From contig JANFOE010000585.1 in NCBI GenBank assembly GCA_025667525.1, positions 124,001 to 188,000 of the forward strand: 64,000 bases of DNA. Direction: 5' to 3'. Under the pieces are notes generated by a model. It was not told the origin of the DNA. It searched no databases and saw only the letters and a list, made by a program, of their open reading frames with translations. Both the position numbers and the translations under genes were made by a program. This stretch comes from Glebionis coronaria (taxonomy: Eukaryota; Streptophyta; Magnoliopsida; Asterales; Asteraceae). Of the stretch, positions 22,501-32,545 are shown in pieces (the stretch's first letter is position 1; each line of letters opens with the position of its first letter).

Positions 22501-22719
22501 TGCCTTCAAAGTATCCTCAAGAGCCATATATAATCCATGGTCCATGGAGATAGCCTCGCGTAATGCGTCTTTACGTTCATTGCACGAAAGGTGTAGTCTC
22601 TTGAGATGAGAAATCAAACGAGGAAACCCTTTATTCCCCACTTCAGCATCCGGGCAACAATGAAAGCCCCTAAACGGGCACGGCCAAATACCGTCCGAAT
22701 AAATAGATGAGGATGTCAT
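19521..22719 (-). pseudogene. Reverse transcriptase with C2H2 finger and restriction-like endonuclease C-terminus (non-LTR, R2-like organisation), broken
   Basis: The first frame (22719-20782, 645 codons) has an N-terminal zinc finger (CPFRGFHC...HLKRLH, residues about 14-45) and RT motifs: LTVDISNAFNLVDR, GVQQGDPLGPLLFAL and the catalytic YLDDG. After a frameshift near 20790 the rest continues in one frame to 19521, with in-frame stops near 20739, 20325 and 20010. It holds a thumb-like region, a Cys/His motif (CPVW...FGEHVVHC, second Cys replaced) and RPADILVF...HACVDLT, which fits the PD-(D/E)xK-like endonuclease of RLE-type non-LTR retrotransposons. Total is about 1060 codons. The insert has practically no untranslated sequence and no poly(A) tail: it begins at the stop codon and ends 28 bp before the ATG in an A-rich stretch. 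I recall similar predicted proteins in Asteraceae. The RLE call is by motif only. Confidence 0.75.
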
Positions 22720-22986
22720 TAAAAAAACAAGAAAGTAAAAAAAAACAAGAATAATTTTAAATTGTTTTGTTTATTTTTATTTTTATTTTACTTTTCATCA
22801 AGTTTTATAATTGTTTAGTTCCTTTAAATTTTTGTCATTTTAGTTTATATTTTTCAAGTTTTCATTTTTTAATAAGAATAGATAAACGTCATTTTCTTTT
22901 TATCCACCAAGACCAATTGAGTCGCACGTTAAACCATGGTCAATTCGATTAGACCAATTCAAGAATAAATTTCTTAGTTATTAAAA

Positions 22987-23001
22987 TGGCGCCTCTGCCG
23001 G
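22987..23001 (+). other. Primer-binding site of B
   Basis: The LTR end TTATTA is followed by AAA and TGGCGCCTCTGCCGG, a tRNA-Asp-type site differing from that of A at one position. Confidence 0.88.
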
Positions 23002-23261
23002 CTCTTTTCGTAAATATTAACGGTTTTTTTTGTGAGAGACGCGTTGGATTTTGGGATCCGTTCACTTTTGAACGTTATTTTTCTTGCTTAAATTTCAAAA
23101 AAATTTCAAAAATCCAAAAAATCAAAAATTTCATAAATCTAAAAACATTTTAAAAATCATAAAAAGCATTTATTTCTCAAAAGTTTTGCACAAAAAATAT
23201 TTTCTTTTCACGTTAACTTTATTTCTTCTATTTTTTTGCTATATTTTTCTTTTATAGGTGT
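23002..23261 (+). other. Untranslated leader of B with 3' splice-site-like end
   Basis: A short AT-rich leader ends in a pyrimidine-rich stretch and TTTTATAG directly before GTGTATGCG, where gag starts. A has TTCTTCTGCAG at the same place. Confidence 0.55.
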
Positions 23262-24628
23262 ATGCGTACCCATTCACGCAAAAGGAAATCCATTCAAGCC
23301 GCTATCATCAAGCCTCCTGTTGTCGAGCCTCCTATTGTTAACAAAATGGATAACCGTCCAATGATCAAGCTCTTGCAATCAAACGTTGAAGGCAATGATG
23401 ATGCGATTGTGGTGCCGGCTATTGACGCAAACAACTTCGAACTCAAAACCGGTTTAATAAAATGGTTTCCGCAACACCATTCTTGGGTCGCATTCATGAT
23501 GATCCTCACGATCACATCAAGAGGTTCGTACACTTAACCAATACTGTGAAATACAATGGGGTCTCATAAGAGGCAATTCGTTTGCTCCTCTTTCCTTTCT
23601 CTCTCGATGGACAAGCCCGGACTTGGCTTGATAAGGAACCACCCCAAAGTATTGCCACATGGGTGGACCTAGAGACAAAATTCATAAATTACTTCTTTCC
23701 ACCCTCACGTACTACCGCTTTACGGAATGATATCATTAATTTTGAACAAAAGTACGGTGAGATATTTAGTGAATCTTGGGATCGTTTTAAGTAACTTTTG
23801 AGAAAGTGTCCATAATACGGCTTTACTAAGGTACATCAAATTAATACTTTTTATAATGGATTAAGTTTGAATGACCAATATTCACTAAATAGTGCTTCGG
23901 GGGGTAATATTCTTGTGAAAACTATGAACGAGGCTTGGGCAATCATTGAAAACAAAGACAAAGTCCAAACCAAGAATGTAAGGGCTACAATGGCTAGTGC
24001 TAGTGATAGTGAGATGACTAATCAAATTAAGGAGCTTACTTCCATAGTAAAACAACTTGTTTTAAGAGATAACCCTCCCACTACACTTGTGCATGCTTTA
24101 AAAGAGACTTATGAAACGTGTGAGACTTGTGGTAGACCACATTCGTACTATAACTGTGACAAGGTTTATGACCCATATCAACAAGAAGTGTATGATTATA
24201 ACACTAATGAGAGGGTGCATTTTAAACCAAATGTCGATGTAAACAATTTATCTTATAAATCGACTAACTTTTTGGCTCCCCCAGGTTTTGTAGTTCCACA
24301 AAGACCACCCCCACCAGCCCAAAATAGGAACCAAGGTCCTCAACGGGGTAATTTTCAAGGGAATATTAATAAAAGGGGGTTTAATCCAAATCAAGGGGCT
24401 TTTCAAGGGCAAAACCAAGGGTTTAATAATTAAAATCAAGGCTTTAATAACCATGGTTTTAAAAACCAAGGTTTTAATCAAGGTTTTTAAAATTATAATC
24501 CAAACCAAGGTTTTCCTAATCAAGGGTTTAATAATCAAGGGTATAATCAAATGAACATGCATAATCCTCAAATAGACTTGGTTCTACAAAAATTAACTGA
24601 ACATGAGAAAACAATGAAAGCGATGTAA
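23262..24628 (+). pseudogene. Athila gag of B, broken
   Basis: Start MRTHSRKRK at 23262. A frameshift near 23455 and stops around 23568, 23792 and 23816 break the capsid domain (FFPPSRTTALRND, NTFYNGLS). The frame from 23867 carries the zinc knuckle CETCGRPHSYYNC and a tail of repeated GFNNQGF-like units rich in N, Q and G (24340-24560), interrupted by stops at 24431, 24488 and 24626. It would have formed particles and bound RNA. Confidence 0.85.
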
Positions 24629-24670
24629 GAATCTCCTAGAGAGATACAAGAATCGACCGATAGGAAATTT

Positions 24671-25684
24671 ATGCAAATGCTTCAAACCCTTCGTCCCCAA
24701 GGTGCCCTCCCTTCTAACACCGTGACCAATCCTAGGGCCAACGTTAATGCCATCACTAATAGGAGCGGTAAGACCACCGAAGAACCTTATTATTCCTTAC
24801 CTAACCAAGGACCCGAGATTCCTTCTACTTCTACCCACCTTCCTTCACCTTATACTTGTGAAATACCACATTTAACGCCTTTCTCTACACCTTTTGTCGC
24901 TCCCTTACCTCAATTTTTTACCACACCTTCGGTTCCCAAACCGATTCCTTCACCTTCCACTTCTACCCCTCCTCCACCCAAGGATGTGAGTGAACAATCC
25001 ACTCCAAAGCCTTCATCTCAACCCAATATACCTTATCCCTCAAGGTTGAGGAAAGAGAAATTGAAGAATAAGGATGATATTCAAGTTTCAAACTTCCTAA
25101 AAATGTTCAAACAATTGAATTTTAATATCACCTTTGTCGAGTCTCTCGCTCACATGCATAAATATGCTAAGATGTTTAAGGACCTTTTAAGTGATAAGGA
25201 AAAGTTGCTCGATATTGCCAATACCCAATTGAAAGAGAATTGTTCCGCGGTTCTTTTGAGAAAATTACCGGTTAAGTTAGGAGATCCCGGTCGATTCCTT
25301 ATTCCTTGCAATTTTCCGGGTGTAGAGAATTGTATGGTTTTGGCGGATCTCGGAGCGAGTATCAATCTTATGCCATTGTCCGTATGGAAACAATTATCTC
25401 TACCAAAGGTAGTCCCCACTCGTATGACTTTAGAATTAGCTAACCATTCGGTTGCTTATCTGATGGGGATAGTCGAGGATGTTTTCATGGGAGTCAAGAA
25501 ATTTACTTTCCTTGCCGATTTCGTTGTAGTAGACTATGAGATGGATCCCCGTATTCCCTTAATTGTGGGACGACCCTTCTTGAGGACCGGGCGTACATTG
25601 ATTGATGTAGTTGCGGGTGAGCTTATCATGAGGGTAGGGGATGACAAAATCATCTTTAACATTGGTAAACTTTCCAAACGTCCC
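24671..25684 (+). pseudogene. Gag linker and aspartic protease of B, interrupted by Tat-1
   Basis: The frame has a proline/serine/threonine-rich linker, then NIPYPSRLRKEK, DIQVSNFLKMFKQLNFNI and the protease site LADLGASINLM, with LIVGRPFLRTGRTLIDV downstream. It runs into the Tat-1 LTR at 25685. The same frame resumes at 36614 on the other side once Tat-1 and one TSD copy are removed, so Tat-1 landed in an otherwise open stretch. Confidence 0.9.
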
Positions 25685-26260
25685 TGTTGATGCAAAAGTT
25701 GGGTGATCCTTGTTAGACCCGAATTAGGCTTAATTCGGGTTGGCTGGGCTTCGGCTCCTGCACCAAGTAAACTGTTTGGTTGGGATCCTGCATACTAAAC
25801 AACACGCGTTAGGCTTACCGTGGGAATGTTTCCCACGATTAGACTCCGGTGCGAGAGTAAGTAATTGGTTTGGGTTTATATGAGTTGAGAGTATAGAACG
25901 TAACCCTCTTTGTGGAACCCTTGGGGGTTCCTTTTATAGGCAGTGAAACCCTAGTGGGCTGCCACTGACACTTCGGCCCCAAGGAAAGGATAAGTACCAG
26001 AGTTAGACTGATTGTTATCTTCTAGTTATGGTGAGTGAATATCCTCTTCTTTTGGGGTAAATCCTATTCCTAGACAGAATATGATTCTGTCTAACCCTGT
26101 ACCGGCCGTGCCGGGCCGTGGGTCGCATACGTGTGTGCGGTTACTGTTCATCCAAGCCCATAAGCTTAAATGACATTATTCCCACCCATCTGTGATGGGC
26201 CGGATACAGGTAGTACCCGTGGGCCGGGTTCCTGACCCGGCTGGGGACTATACGTCATCA
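25685..26260 (-). repeat. 3' LTR of Tat-1
   Basis: On minus the promoter is TATAAAAGG (plus 25930-25938), followed at once by the inverted repeat GGAACCC / GGGTTCC (25914-25920, 25925-25931). The G-box-like palindrome present in the other LTR reads CATACGTG here. Confidence 0.95.
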
Positions 26261-26307
26261 TGTCCCCCCAGTCTAGTTGTTACAGCCGTAGGCGTAACCT
26301 CTAGACT
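26261..26307 (-). promoter_or_regulatory. Polypurine tract of Tat-1 with adjoining nested inverted repeat
   Basis: On minus TGGGGGGACA abuts the LTR start TGATGACG. A two-part inverted repeat follows: AGTCTAG (26270-26276) with CTAGACT (26301-26307), and inside it GTTAC (26279-26283) with GTAAC (26294-26298). It is also present in Tat-2 at 17739-17776, where GTGAC still pairs through a G-U. Confidence 0.7.
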
Positions 26308-26665
26308 ATCAAGATGCTCTCTGGATATACCAAGAAAGACCTAGGGAATGAAAAATACTGAAAATTTTGCTATGGCCGCACGTGGCTGCCTGCCTTAGGA
26401 ATATCATTCTAATAGCACCCCAGCCGCACGTAACGGCCGAGACAAATTAAATGTAGCATTGAATATGGTCTTACGTAAGACCGCATATCCCAACGCAAGA
26501 ATAAATGCATTAATGATAGTCAACTGGTCAGCCGCACTTCTGCAAAAGTGCACCATTAATGCCCACCATTGAGCCACGTAAAACTGCCAAGAAGTGACCC
26601 GTGGGCCCCTTCTGATTTTGCAGAAGTGTCAGAAATCCTATCCGTTGGATAGGCGTGGTGGCCTA

Positions 26666-26716
26666 CACGTGTCGAACATCCACGTTACCTCGGAAACCGA
26701 GGCAACCCTATATAAG
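26666..26716 (+). promoter_or_regulatory. Promoter of the antisense gene in Tat-1
   Basis: G-box CACGTG (26666-26671) and CTATATAAG (TATA 26709-26716) lie 160 bp before the ATG. Tat-2 keeps CACGTG (43568-43573), the phrase AACCGAGGCAAC and TATATATAAG (43611) at nearly the same spacing. Confidence 0.7.
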
Positions 26717-26868
26717 AGTTGGTGTTTTTGTTTGTTACACACACAATTCATCCTTCCTTCCGCCATTTTTATTTTCAAGCTTCAACCTCCAAAACTTTGC
26801 CTTCGATTCCACGGATTTCCTCCGCCGTAGGTTAGATCATCACGCCCTTCCAAACCTTTTTATAAAAC

Positions 26869-29559
26869 ATGGTAAAGGACAACCCACTTATCACGGATGT
26901 CCTTAACGTGATGTCGGCGGAAAAATACATCGACTTTCTGTCGAAGTATTACATTCCCGAAAGCGTACACCCCACCTATCCAGGTGAAGGTGAGGCAATT
27001 ACGGATGCACCGACGGGGAAAATAGGCGTGCACACGCGCCTATTTGATTCGGCTAACTATCGTATCCCCCTGTCCAAATTCTTGGTAGATCTGCTATTGT
27101 ATTACGACTTCCACATAACCCAGCTTCACTGCATAGGGGCGTGTAAAATTAATCAGTTTGAAATTACATGCCATACCTGCGGAGTGACTCCAACCGTGAA
27201 CCTATTTAGGGCTTTTTACTTCCCCCAGCTAGTGAATGGGTGGCTATCGCTTAAAAAGCGACCCGGGAACGCCCCCATGACATATAGGAAGCCTTTAGAC
27301 TCCCTTAAGAACTGGTACGACCATTACTTCTTTGTTGATGAGAAGGTATTGCCTACTCCTTTCGTACTCAAAACCAAAGCACCCAAAGACATTCCGCCCA
27401 AATCCAAAGACTATAGTAGGAAAGACTTAAAAATACTAGATACCCACCGCATAGAATTCCATAGGGGGTTGCCGGAACACTTTCTGTGCTTAGTAGGAAT
27501 AAGGCGTCACTACTTTGGGAGGGATGACTTATATCCGTGCTTCCTGACGGAACAGGGAGAGGGTAGGTTTTTTTTTATACCTTGTAAATGTGAAATGTCA
27601 TGCGTATTTGTAGAACCGCACTAACCCGTGTATTTATAAATGTCCGCAGAAATGAACCTACACGAATTAATACGCCAGGGCGACCCAATGAAGATGCCTG
27701 AAGGGTTCCGCCCGCTGAAGGAGAATGAGCTCCCCCTGCTTGATGCGACCGCTGACCGCACCATTCCACTTGAAGAGACATCCGAGAAAAGATCAGATGA
27801 AGGGGAGCCTATCATTGAGAAATCCCCATTGGACTTCCATAATGAAGATGTTCGAGAACTACTGTTGGAGGGAACCATGACCCACCAGGAAGATGAAAAC
27901 GATTTCCTCAATGAAGACACCACTCAAGCTTCCGGGTCCGCCCCGCTCACATCTAGGAAGACAAAGACCACCAGGAGGGTGGCAAAGAAGATAGGGGATG
28001 AGGCCGGGGCCTCGAATGCTCCCCCAAAGAAACTGAGGAAGGACCATCCGCAGTACCAGGAGGGAAGTGGTACTGCGACTGCTCAGGCCGACTCTACCCC
28101 GCACATGGGAGAGCCAGTCTGGCGAGCTACCCCTGTGAGTGTCGTAGCTCCTACCGGCCCAGAACCTGCAATTGGTACCACGTAAGTGCCCTTCGAATGT
28201 TAGTCGTGTCACTATACTTGTGAAATATATAATGCCTAAACAAAATTTGCAATGTCAATAACAGGGCGGATCCGTCTGCCGTAGCCCAAGAGGAAGAAGT
28301 GGAGAGGAATCCATCCCCCTCCCCATCAAACAGACCCCCATCCCCTGCTGCGACACACACCGAGGAACCACTCCCCGAAGGGACAGAAAATAGCCTGCGC
28401 CTAGCATGGAACCTCTCGAGTTTAACAAGGTTGGAGGCGGAATCTGAGTGTTCGGAATTCATCGAGCACATCACCCCTCCAGCCCTCGCACAAGACTTAG
28501 ATGAGCTGGATCATGAATCCGTTTTGGAGCAGTTTGATGTGTCGTCCGCACATCAAGTGACGGTGGGTGCCGCACTAAGACGCCGTCTGATCAAGGCCCT
28601 GGCGAATGTGAAGCGGGCAGACAAAAGGATAGCTCGTCGAGAGGCAATGGTTGTGAAGAATGAGAAGACCATGGCGTCCTTGCAAGCAGCGCTGGTAACA
28701 GCCGAGGCTACAGTGAAAGAGCAAGCTCATCATGCCGACAGCCGAGAAAAACGCATTGCCAAACTCGAAGCCCTTGTAGCCGCATCGAATGAGAAGGTAT
28801 GCTTTCGAAAATTTTATACATATACTCTTGCCTTGATTTTTATCCGACCCAAGAAAAAGAATATATTATCCTTGTGATAACTCAAAGTTCTATATGCAGG
28901 TGTCTGCGGCCGAATCTTCCACCAAGGCAGTGACCGTACAAGCCTTCAACATTGCCCAAGAGCGCGATGCGCTGAAGGATGAGCTAACACAGGTGCGGGC
29001 CAATTTGGAAGAGCAAACTGCAACGACGGAGGAGGAGCTAAGCAAGATGGCCACAAGTTGTGCTGAAAGACTGTGTCCTCCCTTGCTATCCGCCATAGCT
29101 GGACGCAGGTGGATGATTGGGCAAGGAATGTGCCTCGCCGTAAGCAAGGCCATGGAAGCCCCGCACCTACTGCAAGCATTCGCCGGGGTCGTATCGGATG
29201 GAATCGACCGTGGTAGACATGAGGGTCTGGTCAAGGCTGCAGAACTGATAGGTAAAAACGAAGACATCATGCTGCATCCCTACCATAATCCCTCAGCTGC
29301 AGACAATATGACCGCATCGATGAATGCACTGGCGGAAATCCAGCACCCTCTCCTGGATGAGCTTGAGGCACTTAAGGACGCTCCGAACGAGGCGATAATG
29401 TCCAAGCTTACTGCGGATCCCATCCCTTTGACCTTGCCCACTTATGACTCCGTATCAAAAACGATGAAAGGTGAAAAACTGCTTGTGGAAGAAATGGATA
29501 CGACTGCGGTCAAGGCACAAGATGGGAAGGTGCTCGCGGGGAGGCCCTCTGTGCTCTGA
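26869..29559 (+). CDS. Antisense four-exon gene of Tat-1: plant 'gypsy-type transposon' domain protein with coiled coil, 805 aa
   Basis: Proposed exons: 26869-27562, 27650-28181, 28265-28796 and 28900-29559. Introns of 87, 83 and 103 bp are all GT-AG (GTAGGT, GTAAGT, GTATGC donors). The joined length is divisible by three with no stop. Residues 1-231 resemble the family annotated in plants as putative gypsy-type transposon (Transposase_28, named from memory), including ESVHPTYPGE and TRLFDSANYRIPLSKF. Exon 2 is acidic with a basic patch (KTKTTRRVAKK). Exons 3 and 4 form a long coiled coil (about residues 510-640), then AIAGRRWMIGQG...GIDRGRHEGL and a C-terminal ELEALKDAP segment. The introns show it is transcribed on plus, opposite to gag-pol. 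Function is unknown; nuclear, DNA- or particle-associated roles are guesses. Confidence 0.8.
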
Positions 29560-30314
29560 TTGAAGAAGGAAAGAAAGACATAGGGGAATTCCTACCCCCC
29601 TTGTAATTTATCAGCTGTAAACATTTGTGATTTTTATTCGTCCGTGCATGTACACGGCTAAGACATATGTGAAATAACTGTCTTTTGTATGTAAGTCCGT
29701 GATGACCACGACCATTTTATTTATTTGGAAACTTGTGTATGTTTATTTTGTTAAATATCGTATACCGATACTACATGACATGTCATGTTTTTACACAAAA
29801 GGGAAAATACATACAAGTCTATAATTCACTAGACATGCGACGTGCGTCTTTACTATACCAAGCACTGCTTGAGTACGGCATATGGAACTTACCATAACGT
29901 CTTGTGAGTAAGGTGTCTAGTAAGGATACATGATCCGCGCCGCTGGGGTTGCAACCCTCTTACGCGGCAAGTTGAATTAGTAGGTTCACTTAATCCTCTT
30001 ACCCCGCCTGGAGGCGTATAGTACATGTACGGTGATTAAATGAATGCATATGAATGAAATACGACATATTATAATAATAACTAAAAATTCATATGACTAG
30101 AAACATCCTAAGAAATAATTTGCACAAAACAAGCCGTGGAGCTAACTAGGCACCACGGCATTTTATTAGAACGTTTACATTTTTTGAACAAGAATGATAA
30201 GTCCTAAAAAACGAAAAAGGAACCTAGACAAAGCATAAGAATCAAAACAGATAGAGTGCATGGATCTTCATTAAAGCCACATAGAGCGAAGTACCCATGC
30301 GGAAGCCGTAGCTT
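29560..30314. other. Convergent intergenic region of Tat-1 with conserved block
   Basis: This lies between the 3' ends of the antisense gene and pol. No ORF is convincing. A block at 29900-30010 is conserved in Tat-2 (46953-47060). It includes 'aaggtgtctagtaagga', the perfect palindrome GGGTTGCAACCC (29946-29957) framed by GCCGC/GCGGC, and 'cggcaagttgaatta'. It could serve 3' end formation for both transcripts. Confidence 0.55.
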
Positions 30315-32545
30315 TCAAAGATAGCACCTTTTGAGATTGGAGATGTTCCATGTGCGTTCCAGGTCGCGGCCACCCATGTCACGTAACTTGTACGCGCCTC
30401 GTCCTAAGGCTTCCGTTACCTCATACGGTCCTTCCCACTTAGGGCCCATCTTTCCTGTATTCTCCGCTCGACTTGCTTCGTTAGCAGGATAGACATAATC
30501 TCCGGTTCGAAAAGAAACACCTTTAACCTTGGTGTCATAATAAGCCTTCATTTTAGCCTTGGACTTAGCCTCATTGATGGCTGCTATCTCCCTTTTTCTT
30601 CCAACAGATCCAGGTTGATTCGCAGCTGCTCGTCGTTCGTAACAACATTAACCTCCGTCGTGCGGATGGTAGGCATCCTATTTCTGCTGGTATAACAGCT
30701 TCATTGCCGTAAGCCAATGCAAATGGAGTATCTCCGTTGGCCGTTTTGATCATAGTCCTATGCACCCATAGAACATGTGGTAACTCATCCACCCATTTGG
30801 CACTTCGTTCATCCAGACGTGCCTTGATGCCGTTTCCCAAGCTTCTATTTGCTCGTTCCACAAGGCCATTTGTCTGCGGATGCTTAAAAGACGCGAAGCG
30901 CCATTTGATATTTAATGATGCACACCAGTCCTTGAATGGATTATCCGCGAATTGTTTACCGTTGTCCGAAATGATTTCTCCTGGCAAGCCAAAACGGCAC
31001 ACAATGTTCTCCCAAACAAACTTTTTAACTTGTTTGCCTGTGATGGATTTGACTGTCTTAGCCTCTATCCATCGTGTGAAGTAGTCCATTGCGACAATCA
31101 AGAACTTAACTCCCCCTGCAGCTACAGGAAACGGTCCTGCAATGTCAATTCCACACTTATAGAATGGCCATGGGGATGTAATAGGTGTAAGCTCCTGCTG
31201 TGGGTGTCGCAGCACTGGTCTATGCACTTGGCAATCACTACACCTGTGAATCATGTCGCGCGCGTCCCTATGCATGGTGGGCCAATAATATCCTATACGC
31301 AGGGCTCGAGTTACCACAGATCGTGGACCTGCATACATGCCGCATATCCCTTCATGTATCTCACTGATTACATAAGTGGCCTGACGTGGTCCAACACACC
31401 GCAACCACGGCTGCAAGAAAGAACGCTTATAAAGGATACCTTCTCGAAGTTCGAAGTGCTGCGACTTCCTTCTGATGCGCCGCGCTGCTTTTTCATCGCC
31501 CGGAAGGGTTTCACTAGTCAAGTAGTTGATGATCGGGGTCATCCATGTAGGTCCATCCTCCTCAACTATGGTAGTGACCTCCCCTTCTGTTATAGACTTC
31601 TCCTTGAGTATTTCCACCAAGACTTGCTTGGACAAGTGGGCGAAGCTTGTGGATGCGATCTTGCTTAGAGTGTCCGCCTTCTTTTTCTCACCTCTTTGGC
31701 ACCTGCTTGATGGAAAACTTGCTGAAAGCCGCGATGAGTGACTTGACTTTCTCCAAGTATCGGACCATGTTGTCCTCCTTAGCCACATATCCACCTAGAA
31801 TGTGGTTCGCGACAAGCCGTGAGTCCACGTAGGCCTCGAGGTTACGGACTCCCATTCTAGCGGCGATTTTTAAACCCGCAATTAATGCTTCATATTCCGC
31901 TTCGTTGTTGGTGGCTGTGAACTCAAAACGGAGGGCGTACGTAAACTCCATTCCTTCCGTATTTGTGAGGATGAGACCAGCTCCTGACCCATCCGTACAC
32001 GAAGATCCGTCCGTAAATAACACCCATGGTTCTGTTGGAGTCTCGTTTTGTTTAACGATTGGTCCTTCCTCGTCCGGCTTCTCTATCAAGAAATCTGCCA
32101 ATATCTGGCCTTTAACAGCCGTCCTTGGCCTATAAGATATATATTATGCTCCCCCAATAGAATACTCCATTTTTGTAGCCTACCTGCTACATCCGGTCTA
32201 GAAATGACTTGCTTTATTGGTTGGTCAGTAATGACTACGATTGGGTGCGCTTGAAAGTATCGGCGCAACCGTTGTAGCAAACACTAGTGCCAAGACCAAT
32301 TTTTCCATAGAGGAGTAATTCAACTCCGGCCCTTGTAGTGTTCTACTTATGAAGTAGACTGGAGTTTACATCGCATCCCTATCCGTCATGAGTACCACAC
32401 TTATCGCTCCATGAGTGGCTGAGAGATACATAATGAGTTCCTCCTTTGGCCGGGGAGCTACTAGCATAGGGAGAGATGCAAGATGCTGCTTGATTTGGCC
32501 AAAAGCTTCCTCGACTTCCTTTGTCCACCGGAAGTCTCCCTTCCT
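30315..32545 (-). pseudogene. Tat-1 pol, 3' half: RNase H domains and integrase, broken
   Basis: On minus, the frame 32101-31688 is an RNase H with FTDGSS, NNEAEYEAL and YVDSRLV, the additional archaeal-type domain typical of Tat. A frame break near 31690 leads to 31794-30571. That frame holds the integrase zinc domain (HEGICG...CSDCQVHR) and the complete DDE core: GIDIAGPF, ISDNGKQF and NGLVERANR. Another break near 30690 leads to the C-terminal domain MGPKWEGPYEV (30551-30315), ending in a stop. The region between 32549 and 32101 has several stops. Confidence 0.88.

Larger units (their letters stand above)
17999..22983 (+). repeat. 5' LTR of B, split by the RLE-type reverse transcriptase insertion
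   Basis: LTR parts are 17999-19520 and about 22748-22983. TATAAATA lies at 18439-18446 with a T/C-rich stretch (18525-18560) downstream. The LTR contains the ATTCCGAATTA array. Comparison with the 3' LTR, where 'ccaattttattaa' runs straight into 'gattaatttt', fixes the insertion at 19521 to about 22747. Confidence 0.92.

Noticed and set aside
22721..22748. A-rich run beside the RLE-type reverse transcriptase taken as a poly(A) tail
   Set aside because: It lies at the 5' (ATG) side of the minus-strand ORF, so it has the wrong polarity for a tail.
26869..29559. Host gene captured by Tat-1
   Set aside because: The same gene with the same introns and promoter is in the separate element Tat-2, so it belongs to the family.
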